Shown piece by piece: positions 45,997-58,456 of a DNA stretch of 64,000 nt. Location: contig PZJY01000010.1 in the NCBI GenBank assembly GCA_031472005.1, positions 868,001-932,000 on the forward strand, read 5' to 3'. This DNA is from Tetracladium setigerum. Taxonomy: Eukaryota > Ascomycota > Leotiomycetes > Helotiales. The translations under genes were made by a program, and so were the position numbers. Each line of letters opens with the position of its first letter. Within the stretch, counting starts at the first letter, position 1. Under the pieces are notes generated by a model. The model was not told the origin of the DNA, searched no databases, and saw only the letters and a list, made by a program, of their open reading frames with translations.

Positions 45997-46956
45997 CGAT
46001 GAGAGTATAAAAATATATTCTATTCCCCTCGATGCACTCGCCCGCGGTTCATCGCCTCAGTCGATCAGCACTATCGCCAGGTCGACTTGGAGTGTTGTTG
46101 TTATCTTGTATTCGTGGTCGTGTGCATGAATGAGGCCATCAGTTCTCTGTCATCCCCTTTCGCCATGATTGATGGCGATGATTGCAGCTATTAAAGAATC
46201 GACGCCACCATACGAATGGAGTCTCACAGCCCAACAGCCAACACTTCCACCAACATTTCTTCTCCTGTAGCATTCGCCCTTTTACTTCCATAAGGAGCAA
46301 AGCTGAGACAGCCACCAACCGGCCCGGCTCCGTCCCATCCGCTCCCCAAGCGAGATTCTTCAGTGCTCGCCGCCACTCATATTGCTCATTGTATACTCAG
46401 TGGGCCGCCAGGAAGTCAATGCTTTTTCCAAATCACAGCACCCCCAGAGTTTGCCAGACGCGGGATGTCGGGAGTACCCTTTCTGTCTCCTCCCGTGTAT
46501 GGCATTGATCCACTTCAAGTCATCTGAAGTTTACGAACTGTCACCAGGGAGATTGCAAACAATACAACAACCAGAAGACTGCTCGGCTAGGTCATGCCTT
46601 GAGAACTTGCCATCTCTACGAAGTATGTGAAGCCGGGTATGCTCGTACGTTTTTATAGGATACACTCGACTCGTGAGAGACATCTTGACATCTTCGGCAG
46701 AGGAATCATAAATCACACCAATACCGTCGTGAGCACTGCCGGACTATGTCACAAATAGGAGTCGGGCAGAAAGGTGGCGTTTGTGCTTGTCGGCCATCGC
46801 CCAGATGAGCACCCTGCAGCTACCGCAATTTCCAGTCTTATTCTGCTTCTTCCCATTTCTCTTGTATTTGTAAACCTGCTGGTTCTCGTTCGATTCCATT
46901 CTCCCGGGTTTTGTGTAACTGCAGGTCGACCATTCTGCTGCGGAAGAATTGAAAAT
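45997..46956. other. Divergent intergenic region, rhodopsin-domain gene / permease
   Basis: A 960-base divergent intergenic region that must hold both promoters. Open frames at 46182-46508 and 46531-46716 look non-coding. No TATA or known operator was recognised. Confidence 0.45.
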
Positions 46957-49504
46957 ATGCACAGCCAATCATCCAAAGAAGCCGACAATGGCATCTTGAC
47001 GACTTCTGCTGAGGAATCGGGTCGTGAAAGTCAGGATCCTGTTGAGGCGGAGAAGCGTGGAACAGAGTTTGATGGAAGGGACATGAATAGAATGGGCAAG
47101 CTGCCCGAGTTACGAGTACGATTCCTTTCTGGCGTTTTTCTCGATACTGGACTGGCTAACTTATCACAGCGGAATTTTCGATTTACTTCTATCTTCGGTT
47201 ACGGAGTTGTATGTACAGAATTCTGTCTCAGAGGGTAGCCGCCGATGATATGTCTCGGGGGATGAACTCTTAATTCACTTGATCACAAAGCTAAAATGTG
47301 ACGCAGATCTTGGGCGCGACATGGGAGTTTGCTTTGGTGTGAGTCTGTGTCCAGTCTCGCCAGTATTGCTTGCGAAATTTTCCGAGAATTGCGCTGATTT
47401 TTCAATTAGAATTGTGGGCTTGTCACTGCTGAATGGGGGAACAGCCGGAGGAATCTGGATGTTTCTCGTGGTTTGTGTGGGAATGTTTCACGTTGTTCTT
47501 TCGCTCGCCGAGATGGCTTCCATGTAAGTCACAACCTTCCGTCACTTTCGTCATTTCTAGAACATCTCGTCGATTTGGGCTGAGCCACAGCCGGCAACAT
47601 GAGACAATACCTCGGTACTATTCAAACTGTCCAGAAAGAGGAGAAATCTGCCGAGCTATAGCTTTCATGCACGATTCTACTATCTATGCAGTTTGTGTTT
47701 GTATTGTCATTGGCATTGAACCTGGCCCATCACCCTTCCACAACGACCACAAGCATTCTCAAATTTATCACTAACCAGCATGTCTGAAGGGCACCAACTG
47801 CAGGTAATTATCAACACTTAACACCAATAGTTTCATTGAACTGATTATTTCAAGGTGGTCAGTACCATTGGGTCTCTGAACTTGCCCCTCCAAACTCCCA
47901 AAAGTTTCTCTCCTATACTGTTGGTAAGCCACTCTCCCCCTCCCTCCCCAATCTAGGACAAACTCCCCGCGAGTATTGCTATATACTACTGTCTCTACCA
48001 GAACTTGCACTAACAATTCAGGATGGTTTGCTGTGATCGGCTGGCAAGTGGCTATGGCTTCGATCTCGTTTGCCAGTGCACAACAATTCCAAGGCCTCAT
48101 TGCCGTGAATGTGGCATCATATGTTATAAAGGGATGGCATAGCACGTTATTTGTACGTACCCAACCTTACCCTTGAGTCAGTGTTGTGGTTGTGAGTTGA
48201 AATAGAATACCAACAAGGCTTGGCGGTACTTCACGCCAAATTCCTCCATATCTGATTTTTAGGGAAAATATCACAGCTAATGTTCATTCAAGGTCATTGC
48301 TATCGTCGTTTTTGCGATTCTCTGGAACACAATTCTCGTACGAAAACTACCCCTGCTCGAGGGTATCATCCTCTTCTTGCACGTTTTCGGCTTCGTCGCC
48401 TTCCTTGTCGTTCTCTGGGTGATGTCTCCTAGATCCGACCCCAAGACTGTCTTCACCGAATTCCAGGATAACGGCAACTGGGGTAGTATTGGTCTATCGT
48501 GTCTTGTTGGCATGACGGGCCCCATCATTTCGCTGATAGGCTCTGATTCTGCTTGTCATCTGTCGGAAGAACTCAAGGATGCTTCCTATGTTCTGCCTCG
48601 CTCGATGGTGGCTACTGCACTTGTTAACTACATCATGGTACGATCTTTTTTCTAGCTACAGCCATTGACTCTAAAAAGCACGAAACAAATCTTCAGCACT
48701 TGCCTAGAACTCTTCGTGGTTCCATATGCTAACCAATCTCATAGGGTTTTGTGATGACCGTCACTATCATGTGCACATTAGGAGATGTCGACAGCATTCT
48801 ATCTACAGCCACTGGCCAGCCTTATATCCAAGTTCTACTAAACGCGACCCAATCTCGAGTTGGCACCTCCATTTTAACCGCTGTCGTCGCAGTACTCCTG
48901 CTCTTCGCAGCCGTTAATCTCGTCACAACCGCTTCAAGACAACTATTCGCATTCGCCCGTGACCATGGTCTTCCTTTCTCCAAGACCCTAGGATATGTAT
49001 GTTCCCCCCCCCCCCCCCCCCCCCCCCATCCTCCTAATCACCAATGTCCTACATGCTGATAATCATACCCAGGTTCGACCAGGCTGGGATATCCCCCTCA
49101 ATGCCATCCTCACCACGCTCGCAATCAGCACCGCCCTTTCTCTCATCATAATCGGCTCAACGATCGCCTTCAACGTCATAGTATCCATCGGCGCAGTCGG
49201 TACCGTAGCATCCTATATCATCCCCATTGCCTGCATGCTACGCAAACGACTTGTCAAAGAGCCACTCCTCCCCTCCCGCTTCGATCTTGGGAGAGGCGGC
49301 ATCTACGTCAATACTGTGGCATTGTGTTTCCTCGTATTGGCTTTTGTTTTCCCTTTCTTCCCCTTGACGACGCATCCTACAGCCGAGAGTATGAATTGGA
49401 ATATTTTGGTCACGGGCGTGACGATGTGTGTGGCCATGATATATTATGTGCTTAAGGCAAGGCATGTTTATAAGGGTCCGGTGGAGTACACTAAGCAACT
49501 TTAG
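46957..49504 (+). CDS. APC-superfamily amino acid/GABA/choline-type permease
   Basis: Ten exons: 46957-47115, 47170-47208, 47307-47338, 47410-47523, 47790-47803, 47855-47923, 48022-48152, 48293-48637, 48745-48996 and 49073-49504, all closing in frame to 528 residues. Typical motifs: RNFRFTSIFGYGV, LLNGGTAGGIWMFLVVCVGM, AEMASMAPTAGGQYHWVSELAP, GPIISLIGSDSACHLSEELKDA, ASRQLFAFARDHGLPF and VRPGWDIPLNAI. This matches the eukaryotic AAT/GABA-permease-choline transporter (Hnm1/Uga4) family; substrate not assignable. Exon 5 is only 14 nt and supplies the APTAG residues, spliced with AAG acceptors on both flanking introns. Intron 4 (266 nt) is the longest of the gene. Intron 9 holds a C24 run. Confidence 0.9.
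49004..49027. repeat. C24 homopolymer in permease intron 9
   Basis: Twenty-four consecutive C directly after the GTATGTT donor region. Its exact length is uncertain in any assembly. Confidence 0.85.
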
Positions 49505-49750
49505 GTTGCTGTGACCAGATTTTAAAATAGCAATTGTCGTTAGCGTGATTTGGAAAGGTGGCAATAGGAAAGATTGATATACCACATCTGTTTGGGCTTG
49601 AGCTTTCCATTCTATCAAGTATCCACCTACAAACTCCAAGCTCCCCAAAACTCCAGATCTATTTTCCCAGCAGCCCCATATTCCTTTTCTACAAAACAAT
49701 ATTTTTTTTTTTTTACAAAAGATCAGATATACAAAACGACAAGGTAAAAA
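49505..49750. terminator. Convergent 3' ends, permease and Zn2Cys6 gene
   Basis: A 246-base convergent spacer with a T-rich AATATTTTTTTTTTTTAC stretch near 49700-49717. No gene. Confidence 0.35.
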
Positions 49751-52327
49751 TCAGGTGGCACCCTCCAAACCAGCACCCATAATCTTCCACAACTCATCCA
49801 ACAGTTTATTACTTGCAACCCTTGGTCCCTCAAGAGTCCCTTTGGCTTCAGTGATCCTCTTTGATGCCATACACAACTCATGCACCATCTCTAAATCCGC
49901 CCGAGAGAATTCTTTGTCGTTGGGTTCGAGGTTGGTGTCGCAATCTTTGATGAGAGAGCTGTATAGGGCGAGGATGGCTACGATTGAATGTGGTCCTACG
50001 AAACTATAGGTGGAGGTTGTTGTTGTTAGGTTTTAAATATTCAGTGAGGGGGACATGGGAACGCTGTTGGCTTACGCGAGAGACATCGAACCCATAATCG
50101 TGTTAGATGCCGCAATAACGTTAAATGCTTTGATTAATTTCAATGCAGCGCGGATGCATCGCTCCACGGTGAGATGCTGGGCTCTTTTTCTGTACCATTG
50201 ACCTTGGATTAAGATGATTGCGGCGCAGGAGTGGATTCTTGTACTAATGTCAACAACATACTTGACAACAATTGTTGCCGTAGAGTTAAGTGGGGATCAA
50301 TTTCTACAGATCGCAACAAGAACTTTGCAAGACAGACTTACATCAGATCTCCGAGCATCCAGGTCGCTGTAGGGTCATTGGCATGACTTGCAAGAAATAT
50401 TTCCTGTCGATCGTCAGCACTGAGGGTCTCCGTTCTGGGCCGAGTGGTAGGGACGCACAATCTTCCACTCTACAAGAATAGATTCAATCTCGTCGCATAA
50501 CCTTTCAACTTTGCTATCCAAAATGCTGATATCATGTCCCGGGCTCATGTCCACAACCGCGAAAAATTCAGTGATGATGAATGCTATTCTTGAAGTCACA
50601 ACAAAGGTTATATCCCCAAGTGAGTTATCTCCGGACTCCCCTGACGCCGTTAGCAAGGATGGAATGTTGACCTTGAACTTTTCAATCAGAATTGGCTTTC
50701 CGAAGGTAAGACGAAATAGATAAGTGGTGTGCACAAGCTGCCAAAAGCCTTTTCGCTTGACTTCGATCTTGTCGTCCAAGTGGTTCATGGGTTGCGCGAC
50801 ATCGTCAAGTTGATGGTATCCGAGGTCCTGAGCCACTCTACACGCCTCGACGTGGAAATTCCAGGCTTCATTGATGTCGAGATTGTCCGTTGCCATCCAT
50901 GTCTGTGGTTGCCTCAGTCAGATCAAGCTCAAGAAAGTGTGGGCGAGAAAGGCTACCATCCAAGCAGCGCCAATCAGGCGCACAATCCGAGTCTCTTCCC
51001 TAGGTTCATACTTCTTCCACAAAGTCAAGCATCTTGCATAAATCTTCTCTGCCATTGCAGCTCCCTCCGGTGATCTTTCGGTTCCAAGCCATCCACCGTA
51101 CAGGATGATATAGTACACAAGAAGTATCGAAGAATCCAGAGTGACAAATGGTGAGTGAATGAGGTTTTGGATGGTGGAAATCAAGTCCCAGTCAAATAGG
51201 TCGAAGAAGAATTCAGAACGAAGATACGTTGAAGTGTCTGAATTGTTTTAGAGCAGAACTAACAGGGTGGGGGAAGAGAGCCAATTACAATTAATCCACT
51301 CGCTTGTAAGAGACGTGGGGAAATGCATGTCCTCTTCATTGGGACCAAGAGAAACCTGAATGGCATTGCCGCCGTTCATCTCTGCAAGGGCGACACTGAG
51401 GTCATGTAGAGCGTTCTTTGCCGATTTGTTGGTTCTGAAATGGGGGGAAGATTTTTGGAGGCTCTCCAAGGCTGTATCAGTAGCCTCACTTACCATACTA
51501 TGAACTAAACTGACAATCAGAAACAGGATAAAGCCTAATGAGGGCTATATTCCCACTTACGGGTTCGCTCGAGGAAATCATCATGATTGTCAGAATTCAC
51601 CTCAAAAGTGCTTGCCTCGGCTGTCCCACGTTCATCATCAGACATTTCCGCGTCGATGTCATGTCCAGGAATGTCAGAATTGGGACTTGAGGTTTGACGG
51701 AGACTTCCATTAGTTTGGCTCTCGTAGCTGCGAGCAGGAGAGCCATTGTTTGGTGAACTTGCGACTTCGAGCCGGTCGAGGCGCTCAAGAATGCCGTTAA
51801 TCAGTCCAAGATATCTAGGATCGAGACTAGAATCTCTAGATTGAAAGAGGTTAATTATCAGATCAAGGCCAATTGTGAAACCCCATAGATTTACAGCAAG
51901 GCAGAGAGGGATCACCTACTTTGGCTTCGAAGTTCGAGGACGTCGCTTCGGGTAGTGACAATCAAGGCCGAGTTCTTGGCACTGATTGAATTTCAAATGC
52001 ATGTCAGAGAGAGGTGCATCACAAAGCAAAATGAATATGCTTGGAATAATGAGTAGAGTCTCTTACCCGAGAACAGTGCGGGTCTTCCTTGCTACATCGT
52101 ACCTTTGGAACAGTCAATACTGCATCGTAGACATTACGTACATTATACAGGGAATGTGAAGACGGAATGGAATCACCTTGTGTGTCCGGCAATTATCACA
52201 CTGAAGATTTGTTAGCCACAAGAAGAAGGATTACAGAAGTATCAACATCAACCTCCCAGAGGCGGAGGCTAATGAAACGTACTGAGCGACAGATGGTCAA
52301 CTGTGATGCACGGGTTGATCTCGACAT
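49751..52327 (-). CDS. Zn2Cys6 fungal transcription factor
   Basis: Eleven exons: 52283-52327, 52177-52200, 52067-52102, 51920-51981, 51561-51835, 51289-51504, 50957-51237, 50459-50902, 50342-50403, 50076-50243 and 49751-50003, in frame, 621 residues. The ATG at 52327 is the first in its frame. The zinc cluster has Cys16, 19, 26, 33, 36 and 43 (C-x2-C-x6-C-x6-C-x2-C-x6-C), split across exons 2-4, followed by the basic linker KRRPRTSKPK and a short coiled-coil-like helix (LINGILERLDRLEV). The middle homology region spans residues about 250-480 (LLVYYIILYGGWLG, ACRVAQDLGYHQLD, KRKGFWQLVHTTYLFRLTFGKP). It is divergent from an ABC-G pump across 699 bases, so it may regulate that pump and itself. 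Confidence 0.88.
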
Positions 52328-53026
52328 TCCTAGTGGCCGAATACGACGAGTAGTTGTTTCCTTGTCGGTAATTCTGGAAATTTCGAGCTTGGTGGGAGAC
52401 AGATGGTAAACTTGTCATGAGGCACCATCGGCAATATAAGCCATGAAGGAGGCGACGAAATAATACTGTAAAGCAGTCGGAGTTGATATATTACCGGCCG
52501 TAAGAGTGTTCATCACATTTCTTTGCTGTTTACAAAGCCGGTTGAGTGAGGCTGTAAATATGTATGGAAATATGGAAATATGGAAATTCCGAAAACGCGA
52601 GGCTAATTGCGCCAAGCATGCCCAATTCTCGGACGCCTCCCCAAACTTTCTGACAGCCCTGTCATCCCACCCCGTACGCGTTCTCTTCCTCTTCTTTCTA
52701 CTCGATGCTTTTGCGAACGAAATGCACAGAATGCGACAGCTTACCCGATCTATTGGTCTATCGGATCAACTTGTGTCCCCTTTTACCGCGTGGATATGAT
52801 GGAAATATCTATAATGCGGATTGATCCACTGTAGCATCTTGCTTGGCGATCAGCCTTGACGAAGTTCACGATCAGACGGAATTGTCTGATATATATGTGC
52901 TTGATTCCCTTTCCCTGCGAGCATGCGTCTTGATACTCAATCTCCCGTTCTATTGTTCTTGGGAGACCTGAACATCTTACTACTCTGTTCCATTTCGTTC
53001 TCTCATTACCTGCATTTTCTTTCTCA
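52328..53026. promoter_or_regulatory. Shared divergent promoter of Zn2Cys6 regulator and ABC pump
   Basis: A 699-base bidirectional region. It contains a CGG-N13-CCG arrangement at 52478-52496, three ATGGAAAT direct repeats at about 52564-52588 and, near the pump, an inverted repeat next to a TATA-like box (separate entry). Zinc-cluster factors usually bind CGG half-sites, so these are candidates for autoregulation or pump control. Confidence 0.5.
52871..52896 (+). promoter_or_regulatory. Inverted repeat abutting TATA-like box of the ABC pump
   Basis: ATCAGAC, a 6-base spacer (GGAATT) and GTCTGAT form perfect 7-bp arms at 52871-52890. The last T starts TATATAT (52890-52896), which lies 131 bases before the pump's ATG. 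The layout is what a dimeric repressor or activator site at the core promoter would look like; the binding protein is unknown. Confidence 0.5.
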
Positions 53027-56000
53027 ATGGTTAGTACCATGAACGACAGCAGTCGAGGTTCTTCAGAGTCCCCTGAGGAGATGAGGGAGCAAGATGTCAG
53101 AGAACTCGCACGTCAATACACCAGAGAGTCTACCTACTCCAACGTCCACGGCAACCCATTCGATTTTGCACCGGGTTCAGTCTTGGATCCCGATTCGAAG
53201 AACTTCAAGTCGAGAGCCTGGGCGAAGGCCCTGCTGAGGCTCTATCACGAAAGTGGAAGTTTTGTGGAAAGAAAGGCTGGTATTCTCTTCCGAGACCTCA
53301 CAGCTTACGGCCATGCCTCAACATCCGATTATCAGGAGAGTGTGGGCAATATTGCTTTCCACCTGCTTGGATTGGCCTCGTCACTTTTGAGTTCCGGACC
53401 AAAGAGAGTGGATATCTTGAGAAGTTTTGACGGCCTTGTCGAGGCAGGTGAGATGCTCGTTGTGCTGTAAGTTCTCGGTGTTACACAACACCTCATGTCA
53501 AATAAACACGGGCCATTTCAGTATACTAATTTCAGCTTCGCAATATTAGCGGTCCCCCAGGATCAGGTTGCTCTACATTGCTGAAAACACTCTCTGGAAA
53601 TACTCATGGCTTTGAGCTAGAAGAGGAATCATATATCAACTATGAAGGCGTTGGTTATCCACAAATGCGCACGCACTTCCGAGGCGAAGCAGTCTATACC
53701 GCTGAACAGGATGTCCATTTTCCCTTGATGACAGTTGGGGAGACTCTCTATTTTGCGGCAAGAGCACGCGCCCCGAAGCACATACCAGGGGGTTTGAAAG
53801 CCAAAAGGTACGCCGAGCATATGCGAGATGTTATAATGGCGACGTTTGGTATCAAACACACGATCAACAGCAAAGTGGGCAACGATTATATCCGAGGTAT
53901 TTCTGGTGGGGAAAGAAAACGTGTTAGTATTGCGGAAGTTGCACTCAGTCGAGCACCAATACAATGTTGGGATAATTCAACGAGAGGATTGGACAGCAGA
54001 AATGCAGTGGAGTTTTGCAACACTTTGAGAACCGAGACAGACGTATGTGATACACCCACCATTCTGCAAGTGTGCGAGATGACTGACAATTGTGATTAAC
54101 AGGTGTTTGGTGTCACGGCCCTTGTTGCTATCTATCAAGCACCACAAGCTGCCTACGACTTATTTGACAAGGCCACCGTACTCTACGAGGGGCGTCAAAT
54201 CTATTTCGGTCCCGCAAGTCAAGCGAAGCAGTATTTTGTAGATCTAGGATTCGAGTGCCCAAAAAACCAAACAGAACCCGACTTCCTCACTTCAATGACA
54301 AGTAAGTTCTCAAAGTCCATAATTTCGCCGGTCGTTAAGGATAAACAAACATCTATGTCCCAAAATTTGGAATCGGAGCTTCCGACTGGATTCGTTGGTT
54401 GCAAGCGCATTGAAGCATACTTTTTAATTATTTGCCATATTGAAGACTGCAAACTAATCTTGCCCACCCAATAGGTCCAGATGAGCGAATTCCAAGACCT
54501 GGTTTCGAGAACAAAGTACCTCGGACATCTGACGACTTTGCAGCTGCGTGGAAGAACAGTGTGCAGTATCAACAGTTGAAACAGGCGATGGTAGAATACG
54601 ATCGAGAACACTCTATTGGAGGTGACGGTCTTGTAAAGTTTCAAGAGTCCCGGAAGTTCCAGCAAGCCAAAAGCCAACGCCTTTCCTCGCCCTACACCCT
54701 CTCATACATCCAACAAATTCTTCTTTGCCTCTGGCGTGGGGTAGTCCGACTCCGAGCAGATCCTTCTATCTTCTGGATCCAATTGATTGGCAATGGAGTC
54801 TTAGCAATCATTACTGGCTCGATTTTTTACAACTTGAACGAAACAACCGATTCATTCTTCCCCAGGGGTGCACTCTTGTTCTTTGTGGTTGTCATGAACG
54901 CGTTTGGTTCTGTTCTTGAGATGCTGCTTCTTTACGACCAACGGCCGATAGTCGAAAAACATGATCGCTACGCTCTATATCATCCCTCCGCAGAAGCAAT
55001 TGCGTCTATGCTAACCGACATGCCATACAAGATCCTCAATACTATCACTTTCAACTCTCCAATCTACTTCATGACGAATTTGCGACTCGAAGCTGGGCCA
55101 TTCTTTTACTTTCTGTTCATATCGTTCCTTACAACACTTGTGATGAGCAAGATCTTTCGCACAATTGCATCAGTGTCCCGAACCCTGCATGTAAGTTTAA
55201 TCACTCTGGGTTCCCACCAAGGTGCTCGCATCGATCATCATACTGACATATTTCACAGCAAGCACTCGCCCCTGCTGCGGTAATTCTGCTGGCTATCATG
55301 ATATACACTGGCTTCGCAATTCCAATAAATTACATGCAAGGATGGCTGCGTTGGATTAACTATATCAACCCGGTTGCTTTCGCCTTCGAGTCGTTAATGA
55401 CGAATGAATTTTCTGACCGAAAATTTCCTTGCGCTCCATTCAGTCTAATTCCATCGCACGACAACATTTCCAACCGAATCTGCTCGGCCGTGGGTTCTGA
55501 GGTTGGACTTGACTATGTCATGGGTGATAAGTATATGGCATCGGCGTTCTCTTACGACAAGGCCCATGAATGGAGAAATGTCGGCATATTAATTGCGTTT
55601 ATTTTTGGTCTTGGAGCGGTCTATTTGGTGTCGGCCGAGTTTATCGCACCAAAAAAGTCGAAGGGCGAAGTTCTCGTCTTCAGGCGTGGACATGCTCCTG
55701 CTGTGTTAGCTCACCAAAACACTGTCGATATCGAGTCTGTTGCCGGTGCAGCTCCAAATACGAAACAACCAAGCTCTTCGATCACGGCAGCCATCCAAAA
55801 GCAAACAGCTATTTTTCAGTGAGTGGGCAGATAAAGGTGTTTTTGAACTCATTGTAGGACCCTGCTAACTTTCGAGCCAAGATGGCATAACGTTACGTAC
55901 GATATTAACATCAAGAAGCAGACTCGGCGTATCCTGGACCACGTTGATGGATTTGTGAAACCGGGTACTCTCACAGCGCTCATGGTATGTCATTTTTTCC

Positions 56001-58456
56001 AAGGAAATTTTGCATCGATTGTGTAGTTAAAGATCGGGTTTCCATTCATTGGCCAAAGCGAATAGCGTTTATGCCCCCCCTCCCTTCTGACCCCATTTTT
56101 TGGGTCGACAGATATTGTTGTATTCGATTTAACAGTGGAAAAGCTAACGACGTGTATTGCAGGGAGTCAGCGGTGCTGGTAAAACCACTCTTCTCGACGT
56201 CCTGGCCAGTCGTGTTTCTATGGGTGTCATTGGCGGCGAGATGCTTGTGGATGGACACCAACGTGACAGTTCCTTCCAGCGCAAGACCGGCTATGTTCAG
56301 CAAAATGACTTGCATTTATCAACATCAACAGTTCGGGAGGCATTGAACTTCAGTGCCCTCCTTCGACAACCCGCAAGCACGAGTCGTCAAGAGAAACTCG
56401 ATTATGTTACCGAAGTCATTGAAATTCTCGAGATGGGGGAATACGCAGATGCGGTCATTGGTGAGCCTGGGGAGGGACTCAACGTTGAGCAACGCAAACG
56501 TCTAACTATTGCTGTCGAGTGAGTATCTTGCCATTATTTATATTACAACACATCCCAGCGAAGCAAAGTGCTAGGGGGGGGTCCCTAGATTGTTCTTCGA
56601 TTTCCAAACCGGTATGACTGACTAAATCAACCTAGACTTGCTGCAAAACCTCAGCTACTCCTGTTTCTCGACGAACCTACCTCTGGTTTAGACTCTCAGA
56701 CGTCATGGTCTATTCTCACCCTTCTCAACAAACTGACCGCTAATGGGCAAGCAATTCTTTGTACTATTCATCAGCCTTCTTCCATATTGTTTCAACGATT
56801 CGACCGACTACTACTGCTCGCTGCAGGTGGCAAGACGGTTTACTTCGGTGAAATAGGAGAATCTTCCAAGATTATGGTAGACTACTTTGAAAGAAATGGC
56901 GCGCCCAAATGTTCGCCCAAAGAGAACCCGGCTGAGTGGATGCTTTCGGTTATAGCAGAGACGGAACACTCCAAAACGGATTGGTCACAACTGTGGAGGG
57001 AGTCCCCTGAAATAAAGGCGCTACATGCAGAGCTCGATGGAATGAAGCAAGAGAGATCGGCTCTCATTGCGCCGCATTCTAGCGACCACGATCCTTCGCA
57101 GTTCAAGGAATTTGCAGCCAGTTTCCCTACTCAATTCTACGAAGTCCACAAGCGCCTCTTTCAGAAATACTGGCGCACGCCATCATATATATACTCAAAG
57201 CTTCTCCTCTGTGTTGCTGGAGGTTTATTCATTGGCCTGTCCTTCATAGATAGCAAAAACACGCTACAGGGACTACAGAACCAAATGTTTGGTATTTTCA
57301 TGATGATGACGCTTTTTGGCCAATTCGTCGAACAAATTTTGCCACATTTTGTCACTCAGGTTCGTTCTCCTTCTATCCTTGTTTCAGTGTTTAGACGATT
57401 GGTCGAAAACTCTCCCCTTTCAAATGGGACAGGAACTTGGCTAAAATATAATACAGCGAGCACTATTCGAAACCCGAGAACAACCTTCAAAAACCTATGG
57501 AGTAAGTACCATCGTCATCCCTCCCATTCCGAGGGGGTCAATAGAGATACTCTCCACAACTGAACAATGCTAACCACCAAAACCGTATCTTCGCAGTGGC
57601 AATCATTCATGCTCTCACACATTCTGGTTGAACTTCCCTGGGACTTTATTTGCGCATTGGCAATCTTTATCACCTGGTACTATCCCACCGGCGCCATTCA
57701 AAACGCCGAAGCATCTGGCGCCGTTCACGAGCGTGGTATTCTCATGTTCCTCCTTCTTCTCGTCTTCCTAGTTTTCGCCAGCACATTCGCAATCATGGCC
57801 ATGGCAGCAGTCGACACAGCGGAAAACGGTGGTACAATTTCCAACCTTGTCTACGTTCTTGTGCTTATGTTCTGCGGGTAAGTCCTCGGCCCTTTCACCT
57901 AGGTGCTTTTCCCTCGTTGTATGCGTATAGCTCACATATTACACTTACTAGTGTCCTCGTTGGCCCTCATGCGCTACCAGGTTTCTGGATCTTCATGTAC
58001 CGCGTCTCCCCCTTCACATACCTCATAGATGGCATGCTGGCTACCGCAGTCTCAGGGTCGGCCGTCGTCTGCGCTGACAACGAATACGTCCGCTTTCCTC
58101 CACCAAGCGGTCAAACCTGCGGCACCTACACGGCAGAATTGATCTCCACGCGTGGAGGGTATCTTCTGGATGCCAATGCGACCGCAGAGTGCACCTATTG
58201 TAAGATTGACAACACGGATCAATTCCTCGCTGCTGTGTCCTCTAATATCGATAATGCCTGGAGGAACTTTGGGTTGATGTGGGTCTTCATTGTGTTTAAC
58301 TGTCTGGCAGCGGTAGCGATTTATTGGACTTTTAGAGTGCCGAAGGGGAATAGGACGAAGGAGGAGGCGGGCGAGAAGACAAGTGAGAAGACGAATGAAA
58401 AGCCGGCGAGCGAGATGACTGCGACTGAAAAGATGTTGGATGAGAACACTCGCTGA
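53027..58456 (+). CDS. PDR-type ABC-G multidrug transporter
   Basis: Eleven exons: 53027-53466, 53550-54042, 54103-54301, 54475-55190, 55259-55818, 55882-55984, 56163-56518, 56636-57359, 57457-57501, 57597-57877 and 57952-58456, in frame, 1473 residues. Full-length (NBD-TMD)2 order. NBD1 Walker A is GPPGSGCST (residues 148-156) with the Cys in place of Lys that is usual in this family; its signature is ISGGERKR and Walker B region WDNSTRGLDS. NBD2 has canonical GVSGAGKTT (838-846), degenerate signature LNVEQRKR and LLLFLDEPTSGLDS. Two six-helix TMDs follow the NBDs, with the Cys-containing extracellular loop (GQTCGTY, CTYCK) before the last helix. Such pumps export azoles, phytoalexins and other toxins. 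ATG at 53039 is an alternative start. Confidence 0.93.

Noticed and set aside
46182..46716. Short frames upstream of the permease
   Set aside because: No domain, no consistent start, and they sit where two promoters are needed.
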